A stretch of DNA of 64,000 nt from contig CADDZE010000007.1 of assembly GCA_902812465.1 (NCBI GenBank), forward strand, positions 1 through 64,000. Direction: 5' to 3'. Below are positions 54,900 through 63,289 of this stretch, piece after piece. Numbering within the stretch: position 1 is the first letter of the stretch; each line of letters opens with the position of its first letter. The position numbers were made by a program, and so were the translations under genes. The notes under the pieces were generated by a model. It made no database searches. It had not been told where the DNA came from and saw only the letters and a program-made list of their open reading frames with translations. The DNA is from Acidobacteriota bacterium. GTDB taxonomy: Bacteria; Acidobacteriota; Terriglobia; UBA7540.

Positions 54900-55506
54900 T
54901 GCACTAAGCTCCGTTCCGGGGCACGCTGCTAAGAGCAACTTGCTGAAAATACAGAAGATATCGGAAATTTACCGGTGTGTTGCTTAAAACCGGATGGCTG
55001 AATGCAGGTCGGCTCTCCACACCCGAGATGACTGGCTATCCTTCAACCCGATGTTCTAGGTGCCTCCGCCTAACTTTCAGTAAGTTGCTCGCTTCGTGCC
55101 CCATTGCCTCAATTAGGCCATCTTTTTTCAACAACTTAGCTCTCTAACGTATTTTCGGCCGCGGGTTTGGTTGTCCCTCCCATGGGACTCGGTTGGCCCC
55201 AGGCACACGTCGTTCTTCCGACCGGTGGCTGGAGCCGCTGCCGACCAAGACTGTGCCGCACCTCGTCAGCCTCTGTCACTCCGCGGGCGGCCCAGATGCG
55301 AGTCGATTCTACCAGCTTGCACAACAGAATGCAGAGGCGCCGGCGCCGGAGTCCGCCAGTGGGGGCACCGGCGCAACAAGCGACCGGCGATACTGTACTC
55401 ATGCGGTAGATGAGTCCTGCGGCATATCATGGGACCGCTCGTTATGTTAGGCTGCCGCCGGGGTCGTCCAACTCAGCAACACAGGTGAAAGGAGGGAAAT
55501 AAAACT
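54900..55506. other. Long intergenic region, no gene recognised
   Basis: About 600 bases between the PafA-like gene (minus) and the frameshifted gene (plus). The first 100 bases are locally AT-rich. A short GCCT-CAATT-AGGC hairpin followed by six T at about 55106-55127 is too weak to call a terminator. Short open frames here have no codon bias. AAAGGAGGG just before 55507 is the downstream ribosome site. Confidence 0.4.
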
Positions 55507-56330
55507 ATGAGGGCGAGAATCCTTGTGTGCGTTTGTGTGACTGTGCTCTGGGTGGCGGGCGCTACCGCTCAGTCCCAACCGGACTATTTGGGCGTCTTCA
55601 GTGTCCGGGTAAGGCCGGAGAAGCGTAACGACTTTGACGCCGACGTCAAAAAGTTCGCCGACGCTAACCGCAACAACGGCGGCGACACCTGGATCGCCAT
55701 GGAAACCGCTTACGGAGAGGGCAACACCGTCTTATTTGTCGCCACGCGGCAAAGCTACGCGGCGATGGAAAAGGCAACGGAAAGCTTTATGGGAGCGCTC
55801 AGCAAAGCCCTCGGCAAGGACGGGGCAGAAAAATTGTTCCAAGACATGGACACCACGCTCTTAAGCTCCCGGACCGAAACTCGGCAGCGGCGCTGGGACC
55901 TCTCGGCCAACGTACCGCCGGATCTCGCGGCGTTGCTGAAGATGGTAGGCCAGTCGCGCTATGTGCGCACCGTGCTGGTCCACGTGCGGCCCGGCCAGAC
56001 GGACAACTTTGAATCACTGCTGAAGGACATCAAGGCGGCGCACGAGAAGGCCCGTTCGGGTGTAACGCTTCTGGTCTCCGCGGCGACCCTGGGGCGGCGA
56101 ACTCACCCGGTATTACATTCAGCCGGATGCTGAAGTCCCTGGGAGATCTCGACGGCACCCCTCCCATGCGGCAGCTTTTAGGCGAGGAGGGCTACCAGAA
56201 ATTCCTTAAGATTAATGGGGAGGCGGTGGTGAGTGTGGAAACCTACGTCAACCGCTTTTTACCGGAGCTGAGCAACCCGCCGCACGAGGTCGCCGCGGCC
56301 GCCCCTGACTTTTGGACGCCTAAACCGTGA
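55507..56330 (+). pseudogene. Exported protein with apparent frameshift
   Basis: The first frame (from ATG 55507, with an AAAGGAGGGA site upstream) gives an exported protein with a signal peptide (VCVCVTVLWVAGATAQSQ) followed by DYLGVFSVRVRPEKRNDFDA and AMETAYGEGNTVLFV. It runs to a stop at 56133 with an uncharacteristic last 15 residues (RRTHPVLHSAGC region). The next frame, entered near 56085-56100 at a GGGGCGGCG run, continues with SRMLKSLGDLDGTPPMR and GEEGYQKFLKING to 56330 and looks like its true C-terminus. One base is missing from the frame, or the sequence has an error. The intact protein would be about 274 aa, function unknown. Confidence 0.75.
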
Positions 56331-56406
56331 GGCGGGGCCGTCTTGCTCCCAGGTCGGAATCTGACTGGGCGGATGCGGCTCGGAGTGGACCCGGGTGGAA
56401 GAACCG

Positions 56407-56988
56407 TTAGGAGGTCAGGCGGCGATAACTTTCCGGATCATCGATGTCCGCCAGGATGGCCTCGTCATCGACGGGCACGAACCGAGTTGTTTCCTGGTGC
56501 CGGCGCACGACGGTGTTGGCCCCCTGGGCGGGATCGAGGGCCAGCAGCTCGGCAAACAAGGGTCGCGCGAAAAGGACGGGGTGGCCACGCCGGCGCCCCA
56601 GCGTGGGCACGATCACGGATGCGCGCGACGAGGCAAAGGCGCCGACTAGCGTGCCGATAGTTTCCGCCGTCACCGCCGGATGATCGACCAGGTGCATCAG
56701 CACGCCCTCGGCCTCCGAACTCGCGAGTGCGCGCAGCCCGGCCTGCAGCGAAGAGGTCTGCCCCAGCCGGTATTCCCGGTTCACCACCACGCTGCAACCT
56801 TCCAGTGGCACCGCCCGCTGGATCACGTCGGCGTGATGGCCTAGGACGACCACCAGCGGACTCAGGCCAGTTCGGCGAAGGGTAGCCAGAATGGTTTCGA
56901 GGAAGGTACGGCCGCGGTAGGAGAGCAGCGCCTTGTCCTGTCCCATGCGGGAGGATTCACCGGCGGCGAGGATCAGCCCTGCGATCAT
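56407..56988 (-). CDS. MobA/MocA-like nucleotidyltransferase
   Basis: About 193 aa from ATG 56988; the frame extends upstream without similarity. The NTP-binding start reads AGLILAAGESSRMGQDKALL. VVVLGHHADVIQRAV near 50, HLVDHPAVTAETIGTL near 110 and RRRGHPVLFARPLF near 146 follow the MocA/MobA pattern. It likely joins CTP or GTP to molybdopterin cofactor (MocA type suits the neighbouring xdhC). The gene lies 95 bases downstream of xdhC on the same strand. Confidence 0.88.
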   Translation of the reverse strand: MIAGLILAAGESSRMGQDKALLSYRGRTFLETILATLRRTGLSPLVVVLGHHADVIQRAVPLEGCSVVVNREYRLGQTSSLQAGLRALASSEAEGVLMHLVDHPAVTAETIGTLVGAFASSRASVIVPTLGRRRGHPVLFARPLFAELLALDPAQGANTVVRRHQETTRFVPVDDEAILADIDDPESYRRLTS

Positions 56989-57082
56989 GGCGGTGTTGGC
57001 AAGCAGCGAGGGCCCAGAGGTTGAAGGCCTCCCAAAGGATTCACCATGCCGGCGCCATCCCATCGAAAAATCAGCAAACGGG

Positions 57083-57904
57083 TCACCCTTTGGCTGCCAC
57101 CTTGGGCTTGTAGGCCAGGGACGGCACAGAGGGAAGTGCATTCCGGCGCACCGCAATCAGCTCCGCCACCACGGACACGGCGATTTCCTCCGGAGTGAGC
57201 GCACCGATATCCAGTCCGGCAGGGGAATGGATGCGCTCGAACGTCTGCGGCGGAACGCCCTCCTGTTCGAGCACCTCGCAGAATTCGATCAGCTTACGGC
57301 GGCTGCCAATCATGCCGACAAAGCGCGCCGGCGTCCCCAGCGCCCAGCGGAGGCACAGCAAGTCCGCCTTGTGGCCGCGCGTGGCAATGACGATGTAGGA
57401 GAACTGGTTCAGGTTGAGTTTGGAAAAGCTTTCCTCCCAGGGTCCAGCATGGGTGGCCATGGCTTCCGGGAAGCGCTCAGGGTTGGCGAAAGCAGGCCGG
57501 TCGTCAATCACCACGATATCGAACCCAGCCAGGCTAGCGACTTTGGCGATGGCGCGCGAGACGTGTCCGCCTCCGAAGAGATAGAGTGTCGGCGCGGCAA
57601 GGATGGGCTCGATGAAGATGTCGAGGGAGCCACCGCAGACCAGGCCATTGTCATAGCGCGGGTCGCTGTTCAGGTTGAAGTGCAGGCGCCGGGGCTTTTC
57701 CTCCCGCATCACTTCCTGCGCTGCCGCCCAAACGTCTGCCTCGACGCAGCCGCCGCCGACAGTGCCGAGGGTCGAGCCGTCATCGCGGATCAAAAGCTTC
57801 GAGGTCTCATAGCTCGGCACGGACCCTTGCACGTCAACGATCGTCGCCAGAGCTGCCTTGCGGCCTTCGCGCCGCAGCCGCGCAATTTCGGCGTAGATAT
57901 CCAC
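57083..57904 (-). CDS. xdhC: XdhC-family molybdenum cofactor insertion protein
   Basis: A 273-aa XdhC/CoxI protein. The N-terminus has ALATIVDVQGSVPSYETSKL and GTVGGGCVEADVWAAAQEV near 50. The C-terminal Rossmann domain has LYLFGGGHVSRAIAKVASL near 108, VIDDRPAFANPERFP near 132, YIVIATRGHKADLLCLRWAL near 170 and VGMIGSRRKL near 195. XdhC binds sulfurated molybdenum cofactor and delivers it to xanthine dehydrogenase-type enzymes. With the downstream mocA-like gene it suggests such an enzyme, but none is in the window. Confidence 0.92.
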   Translation of the reverse strand: MDIYAEIARLRREGRKAALATIVDVQGSVPSYETSKLLIRDDGSTLGTVGGGCVEADVWAAAQEVMREEKPRRLHFNLNSDPRYDNGLVCGGSLDIFIEPILAAPTLYLFGGGHVSRAIAKVASLAGFDIVVIDDRPAFANPERFPEAMATHAGPWEESFSKLNLNQFSYIVIATRGHKADLLCLRWALGTPARFVGMIGSRRKLIEFCEVLEQEGVPPQTFERIHSPAGLDIGALTPEEIAVSVVAELIAVRRNALPSVPSLAYKPKVAAKG

Positions 57905-58037
57905 GGTCTATCAATTAGCGTAGAGGACGGCGGCGGCGGTGTCAAATTCCGCGCCCCCGGGGTACCTTGCATACGCCGCGAAAGATGGTAAAGTCGCGGA
58001 GCCGAGGCTCAGCGTGCCTCGGCAGCGGAGGTGGCTT

Positions 58038-58430
58038 GTGGCGGTAGCGAAACAGCTGTCGGTGATGCTCGAGAATCAGCGCGGAGCGCTCGCGCACCTG
58101 TGCTCCGAACTGGCCAAGGTGGCGGTCAACATTCTCGCCCTGATGGTGCCGGATCAGCCGGGCCTGGCGCCCGTCCGGCTGGTGGTGAATGATCTCGTGG
58201 CGGCCAAGAAGGTGTTGGACGAGCTCGGTCTGAAGTATGGCGAAGAGCCAGTCATCGCCGCCCACGTCTCCGACCGTCCGGGCGCGCTCGGAAAGCTTAC
58301 CCGGAAGCTGGCCGATCACGGTATCGACGTCCGCTACGCCTACGGCAGCATCTTGAAGGGTGCGGGCAAGGAGGCCCTGGTCATCCTGGGTGTGTCTGAC
58401 GTGCCGGCGGCGGAAAAGGTGGCGAAATGA
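58038..58430 (+). CDS. Tandem ACT-domain protein
   Basis: About 130 aa from GTG 58038 with GGAGG about seven bases upstream. Two ACT domains are visible: AVAKQLSVMLENQRGALAHL with LCSELAKVAVNILALMV, and VIAAHVSDRPGALGKLTRKL with LADHGIDVRYAYGS. Free ACT proteins bind amino acids or regulate metabolism. No enzyme domain is attached. It converges with glyA with a single base between the stop codons. Confidence 0.85.
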   Translation: MAVAKQLSVMLENQRGALAHLCSELAKVAVNILALMVPDQPGLAPVRLVVNDLVAAKKVLDELGLKYGEEPVIAAHVSDRPGALGKLTRKLADHGIDVRYAYGSILKGAGKEALVILGVSDVPAAEKVAK

Positions 58431-58431
58431 G

Positions 58432-59715
58432 CTAAGGCCGGGCCATCGCCGCCCGCCGACTTTCGTAGAGTGGAAACTGGGCCGTTAGCGCTTCGGCTTC
58501 GCGTCGCACCCGATGGATGACGCCTTCGTTGCCCGGCTCTCGCAGGACTTCGGCGATCCAGCGCGCGATCTGGCGCATCTCCGCCTCTTTCATGCCGCGA
58601 GTCGTGACGGCGGGCGTTCCGATGCGGATGCCGCTGGCCGTCATGGGCGGGTTAGTATCAAACGGAATGACGTTTTTGTTGACGGTTATGCCGGCGCGCT
58701 CAAGACTCTGCTCCGCCTGCCTGCCCGTGACGCCTTTCGAGAACACGTCCACCAGCATCAGGTGATTGTCCGTGCCGCCGGAGACGAGGCGGAACCCTTC
58801 CTCCGCCAGCGTCTCGGCCAAGGTCTTCGCGTTGGCCACCACTTGGCGCTGATATTCGCGAAACGCGGGTTGCAGCGCCTCGTGGAAGCAGACCGCCTTG
58901 GCCGCGATGACGTGCATCAGCGGGCCCCCCTGGATGCCAGGGAAGACGATCTTATCCAGCTCCTTGGCATATTGCGCTTTTGAGAAAACGGCGCCGCCGC
59001 GCGGACCGCGCAGCGTCTTGTGCGTGGTGGTGGTGACAAAATCGGCGTGGGGAAAGGGGCTGGGGTGGAGTCCGGCGGCCACCAGCCCAGCAATGTGGGC
59101 CATATCCACCATCAGCAGCGCGCCGTGGGCTCGGGCGATGGCTTCCAGGCGCTGGAAGTCGAAGACGCGGGGGTAGGCGCTGGCGCCCGCCACAATCAGG
59201 CGCGGCTTGTGCGCCGCGGCCAGCCGGTCCAGCTCGTCGTAGTCGAGGGTCTCGGTGTCCTTCCGCACGCCGTAGGAGACGATGCGGTACATCTTGCCAG
59301 AGAAATTGAGCGGGTGGCCGTGCGTTAGATGCCCGCCATGTGCCAGGCTCATCCCCAGCAGGGTGTCGCCCGGTTTGAGCACGGTCATGTAGACGGCCTG
59401 GTTGGCCTGGGCGCCGGAATGGGGTTGCACATTCACGTGCTCGGCGTTGAAGAGGCGCTTGGCGCGCTCAATGGCCAGCGATTCGGCCACGTCCACGAAC
59501 TCACAGCCGCCGTAGTAGCGCTTGCCGGGCAAGCCCTCGGCATACTTGTTAGTCAGCACCGACCCCAGGGCTTCCAGCACCGCCTCGCTGACGAAGTTCT
59601 CCGAAGCGATCAGCTCGAGGGTTCGGGCCTGGCGCTCTACCTCTTTCTCGATGGCTTGGGCGATCTCGGGATCGGTCTGTTCGAGTGCCCGGCGCGCAGG
59701 CATGCGGCAGCTCAT
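58432..59715 (-). CDS. glyA: Serine hydroxymethyltransferase GlyA
   Basis: A 427-aa PLP enzyme. Family blocks include [20 protein letters not shown] near 34, [20 protein letters not shown] near 56, [20 protein letters not shown] near 200 and the PLP-Lys block [15 protein letters not shown] near 228. [12 protein letters not shown] and [17 protein letters not shown] complete it. It converts serine to glycine and makes methylene-tetrahydrofolate. ATG 59715 or ATG 59703 could be the start. It converges with the ACT gene. Confidence 0.97.
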   Translation of the reverse strand: MSCRMPARRALEQTDPEIAQAIEKEVERQARTLELIASENFVSEAVLEALGSVLTNKYAEGLPGKRYYGGCEFVDVAESLAIERAKRLFNAEHVNVQPHSGAQANQAVYMTVLKPGDTLLGMSLAHGGHLTHGHPLNFSGKMYRIVSYGVRKDTETLDYDELDRLAAAHKPRLIVAGASAYPRVFDFQRLEAIARAHGALLMVDMAHIAGLVAAGLHPSPFPHADFVTTTTHKTLRGPRGGAVFSKAQYAKELDKIVFPGIQGGPLMHVIAAKAVCFHEALQPAFREYQRQVVANAKTLAETLAEEGFRLVSGGTDNHLMLVDVFSKGVTGRQAEQSLERAGITVNKNVIPFDTNPPMTASGIRIGTPAVTTRGMKEAEMRQIARWIAEVLREPGNEGVIHRVRREAEALTAQFPLYESRRAAMARP

Positions 59716-59876
59716 GACTCAGCTCCCTTTCCATCAGCCGTTGGACGCTGGCCGGAATCACCGCAGCGGATCCATTGGGCGTCGCCTTGATTCTAAACCA
59801 AGCGGGCGGATTTCTCGACCACTCGCCTCTCTCTCCCCAAGCGTCTTGCCGCGGCGGGCGTGGTATCCTTCTTTCT

Positions 59877-60734
59877 ATGAAGGCGGCTATCCCTCGGACG
59901 AGCCGATGCGGGATGTTGGTGGGAATCGCCGCGATTGTGTTATGGCACCTGGCAGCCCCTGCGGCGTCCGCCAAGAAGAAGCCCAGGCAGCCGCCGCCAC
60001 CGCCCAGTCTGGCGAGCCGGGTCAAGTACTTAGCCGAACACCTCTATGGCGTCCCTCTCGATGAGTCCGCGCCCATCACCGGCCAGATCGAAAGGCTCGT
60101 CTTCGACGACCTCGATCAGTGGATCGTTGCCCATCCACCCGGCATGGCCGGTGGCCCCAGCGAAGTTCCCTATGAGGTACAAGTGCGCCGCCGCCTTGAG
60201 GCTGCCTTCGCCGAGCTACACGACCCGCTGCTGGGCATTCCGTCAACCTTCGCCGCGCCCTGGCAGGAAGGCCAGCTTGTCGGCGCGGGCTACACTCTGG
60301 GCTGGACCGACCAGGATCGCACCAACGTCCTGGCGCTGTACGCGAGTGTAAACGGAAAGATGACGCGGGTGACCCTGACGCACTTCATCCCGCGCAGCGA
60401 CCTCCACTACGCCTTTCTGCCTTCTCCGGCGCCGGACGAGTTTCGCGTCCTCGTTTACGGCACGCGGTTGGGGAAAAGCCACCCGCGGCTGAGCGCCGTG
60501 CTCTACGCCTTCGACGGCCACGCCCTCAAGCCGCTCTGGAAGATCGAGGACGTCTATGACGGACGGCTCACCGTCGACCGGGATCGCGTCGTCATCCGCT
60601 ACCTGAACGAGGAGGAGCTGATCCAGTCGCTGCGTGAGCGCACTCCAGTGCCCCAGCACGAGGCGATCTACCGGGCAGATCCGGCGGGGCTAACCCTGGA
60701 AGTCGATCACCAGGTCGCAGGCACTGGCCGTTAG
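59877..60734 (+). CDS. Exported protein, unknown function
   Basis: About 285 aa from ATG 59877. The first 30 residues include a signal peptide (MLVGIAAIVLWHLAAPAASA) followed by a basic Pro-rich stretch (KKKPRQPPPPP). The body has VPYEVQVRRRLEAAFAELHD and GYTLGWTDQDRTNVLALYAS, then THFIPRSDLHYAFLPSP and LSAVLYAFDGHALKPLWKIE. The mix of strands suggests a beta-propeller or a lone beta domain. I recognise no family. It lies between glyA and efp. Confidence 0.75.
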   Translation: MKAAIPRTSRCGMLVGIAAIVLWHLAAPAASAKKKPRQPPPPPSLASRVKYLAEHLYGVPLDESAPITGQIERLVFDDLDQWIVAHPPGMAGGPSEVPYEVQVRRRLEAAFAELHDPLLGIPSTFAAPWQEGQLVGAGYTLGWTDQDRTNVLALYASVNGKMTRVTLTHFIPRSDLHYAFLPSPAPDEFRVLVYGTRLGKSHPRLSAVLYAFDGHALKPLWKIEDVYDGRLTVDRDRVVIRYLNEEELIQSLRERTPVPQHEAIYRADPAGLTLEVDHQVAGTGR

Positions 60735-60918
60735 CGGCAGAGCACTCAGCTTCGGTGACAGCATCCTACTGGCGGTTTGAGCCAGAACGTCGCGGCTCCA
60801 AAGGCGGGGGCTAGGCAAAACCTGTCAGCCCTGGCCGGCCCCGGAGCTGCCAGTGACCGCCGGACGGCGCCCGCCGGCCAACTCTCTCCATGCCTCCCTT
60901 GCGCTCAACGTCGGATTC

Positions 60919-61476
60919 TTATTTGGCCCGCTCCAGGTAGGTCCCTTCGGAAGTGTCGACGCGGATCACGTCACCTGCGTTGATGAACGGCGGGACGTTG
61001 ACCACCAGCCCGGTTTCCAGTTTGGCGGGTTTCATCACGTTGGTGGCCGAACCGCCCTTGATGCCGGGCTCCGTCTCTACCACCTTCAAATCGACCGCTG
61101 GCGGCAGGGCGATATCGATAGGCCGGCCTTCGTAGAACGCCACTTTCAGTATAACGTCCGGCACCATATAAAGGGCGCGATCCCCGATAACCTCCTTGGG
61201 CAGGTGAAGTTGCTCGTAGGTCTCGGTGTTCATGAAATAAAACGAATCGCCATCCGAGTAGAGGTATTGGACCTCCGCCTCATCGATCACCGCTCGCTCA
61301 ATGGTGTCTTCCGAGCGGAAGCGATGGTCGGTGATCACGCCGGAGCGCAGGTTCCGCAGCTTCGCCTGCACGAAAGCGCGCAGGTTGCCCGGGGTGCGGT
61401 GCTCTGCTTTAAAGATGGAGTAGAGCTCGTTGTTATGCTTAATCACCATGCCGGGACGCAAATCGTTGGCATTCAT
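60919..61476 (-). CDS. efp: Elongation factor P
   Basis: A 185-aa EF-P from ATG 61476. Three beta-barrel domains are recognisable: N-terminal NDLRPGMVIKHNNELYSIF, middle YSDGDSFYFMNTETYEQLHL and C-terminal VVETEPGIKGGSATN with LETGLVVNVPPFINAGDVIR. The ribosome-facing tip loop reads HRTPGNLRAF, so the residue usually Lys34 (or Arg32) is Asn31. EF-P relieves stalling at polyproline motifs. The absence of Lys or Arg suggests it is not modified by EpmA or EarP. Confidence 0.94.
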   Translation of the reverse strand: MNANDLRPGMVIKHNNELYSIFKAEHRTPGNLRAFVQAKLRNLRSGVITDHRFRSEDTIERAVIDEAEVQYLYSDGDSFYFMNTETYEQLHLPKEVIGDRALYMVPDVILKVAFYEGRPIDIALPPAVDLKVVETEPGIKGGSATNVMKPAKLETGLVVNVPPFINAGDVIRVDTSEGTYLERAK

Positions 61477-62114
61477 AACCCAAATCCTCTGTGAATGGGG
61501 TGGGGGGCGTGAAACCGGGAGGAAAGCCAGTCCCAAACAGCCCTGCTACCCATTTTAAGCCGGAAACCAGCTTTCGTCGAGAGTGTGAGAACGACCCGGA
61601 CGACCCCGCCGCCGCAAACTGATTGGAACCTCGGGTGAACAAGACGGGTCACGGGCGCTCACACCGGTCTGTCGTATCGTCTACGGAGCCCAGAGCCTGC
61701 CTGTTACACGCGCTGAATCCGGCCTATCCTAACCACAGCGCAGCCTGAGACCAGATAAGCCCTCGCCTGGTGGCCAGACTTCCCTGCCTTGGGCTGAATG
61801 CGTTGTGTGTTTCGTTCCTGATGAGACAAAAGTCGACATTGTGGACACGGTATACGCGCGCCCCGGGGAGCTAGGGACGCGGCCCGAGCAGCAATGCAGC
61901 TGAGAGAGTTTCGACGAAACGAACCGGATATGTGCTTGAAAAGAAAGGATCGGCCCGGCGAAAGCTCGCTGATTTGCATCCGCCAGCGCGTCTCAGTCGG
62001 GAGCGTTATGCGGCTTTGCAAAGCTAAACAGGGGTGCCGGCGGGAGCAGTCACCCACACGCTGGACAGCCTCGCCCCCTTTTGACACAGGCCGCCCAGGC
62101 GGCGTACCGTGAAC
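61477..62114. other. Divergent intergenic region holding copy B of a conserved motif
   Basis: About 640 bases between efp (minus) and trpD (plus). The conserved motif copy B lies at 61917-61954. A TATACG at 61851-61856 lacks a matching -35. No credible gene was found in either direction. Confidence 0.45.
61898..61983 (+). repeat. Conserved non-coding motif, copy B
   Basis: Bases 61917-61954 match 16708-16745 at 37 of 38 positions. In this copy CCGGAT (61924-61929) has a partial complement ATCCGC (61978-61983) at nearly the same distance as in copy A. The motif lies about 160 bases before the trpD start on the same strand. See copy A for possible roles. Confidence 0.6.
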
Positions 62115-63194
62115 ATGTCAGGTATGAAGCTGATCATGGAGACCGTCCGCACGGCCACGGCAAGGATTCGCTGCGGTGAACACCTGAAGCGCGCGGAAGC
62201 ACGCGCGGTGATGCAACAGCTCCTCTCTGGCTCGGTGCCGGATGGGGAAATCGTTGAGCTGCTTGTGGCACTGCGCGACCGGGGCGAGCAGCCAGAGGAA
62301 CTGATCGGCTTTGCCGAGGTGATGCGCGCCCGGGCGGCGGAGCGGCTGGAGGAGGCCGGTGTCCGCCTGGAAAGCCTCGCCGACGGCGGTCCATTGCTCG
62401 ACACCTGCGGCACCGGCGGAGATGCTTGTGGCACATTCAACGTCTCGACGGCCACCGCGCTGGTGGCAGCGGCGGCGGGCGTGCGCGTTGCTAAGCATGG
62501 CAACCGGTCGATCTCCAGCCGCTGCGGAAGCGCGGACGTGCTGGAGGCGCTGGGTGTTGCCATCGAACTTCCTTTAGAGCGCATTCCGGAGTGTCTCGCG
62601 CGCACCGGCATGGTTTTCCTCTTCGCGCCCCACCTGCACGAGGCGATGAAGCACGTGATGCGCGCGCGGCGCAGCCTTAAAAGCAAAACAGTTTTCAACC
62701 TGCTGGGTCCGCTCACGAATCCGCTGGGGGCCGGCGTCCAGCTTGCCGGCGTCTACGATCGTGCGCGAACCTCCATGATGGCGGAAGCTCTCGCGGCCCT
62801 GGGGACGCGCCAGGCTTTCGTCGTCGCCGCGGAAGACGGCATGGACGAGATTTCCACCACCGGCCCGACGCAACTCTCGGAGAGCAGGAACGGGAAGGTG
62901 AGGACGTACCGTGTCGCACCTGAGGACTTTGGATTGAGCTGCGCCCCGGCTGGGGTGCTCGCCGGAGGGGAGGCGGCGGAAAACGCTGCGATCCTCCGCC
63001 GCGTTCTCGATGGCGAGCCGGGCCCGCACCGCGACGTGGTGCTGGCGAATGCGTCCGCCGCGCTGGTCGTGGCAGGAGCCGTTTCGAACTTTAGCGAAGG
63101 AGTTGAACTAGCCGCCACGACAATCGATTCCGGCGCGGCGCGGCGCACCTTAGTCCGCCTGGTGGAATTCACCCAGAAGCACGGCGCCCGTTGA
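62115..63194 (+). CDS. trpD: Anthranilate phosphoribosyltransferase TrpD
   Basis: A 359-aa TrpD from ATG 62115. The phosphoribosyl-diphosphate loop is DTCGTGGDACGTFNVSTATA near 97 and VAKHGNRSISSRCGSADVLE near 127. MFLFAPHLHEAMKHVMRAR and FNLLGPLTNPLGAGVQLAGV follow, with GMDEISTTGPT near 237. It adds phosphoribose to anthranilate in tryptophan synthesis. No other trp gene is seen. Confidence 0.96.
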   Translation: MSGMKLIMETVRTATARIRCGEHLKRAEARAVMQQLLSGSVPDGEIVELLVALRDRGEQPEELIGFAEVMRARAAERLEEAGVRLESLADGGPLLDTCGTGGDACGTFNVSTATALVAAAAGVRVAKHGNRSISSRCGSADVLEALGVAIELPLERIPECLARTGMVFLFAPHLHEAMKHVMRARRSLKSKTVFNLLGPLTNPLGAGVQLAGVYDRARTSMMAEALAALGTRQAFVVAAEDGMDEISTTGPTQLSESRNGKVRTYRVAPEDFGLSCAPAGVLAGGEAAENAAILRRVLDGEPGPHRDVVLANASAALVVAGAVSNFSEGVELAATTIDSGAARRTLVRLVEFTQKHGAR

Positions 63195-63289
63195 GGGTCT
63201 CAAGCGGGCCGATGGGGGCTCCGTCGCACTCAGTGGGCAGGGCGAAGCCAAGGGACCAGGACGAGGCCTGGACATGCGCGCTTTTTTTA

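Noticed and set aside
55136-55402. Short open frames in the gap after the PafA-like gene
   Set aside because: No codon bias, no ribosome site; Arg/Pro/Gly-rich composition is that of random GC-rich DNA.
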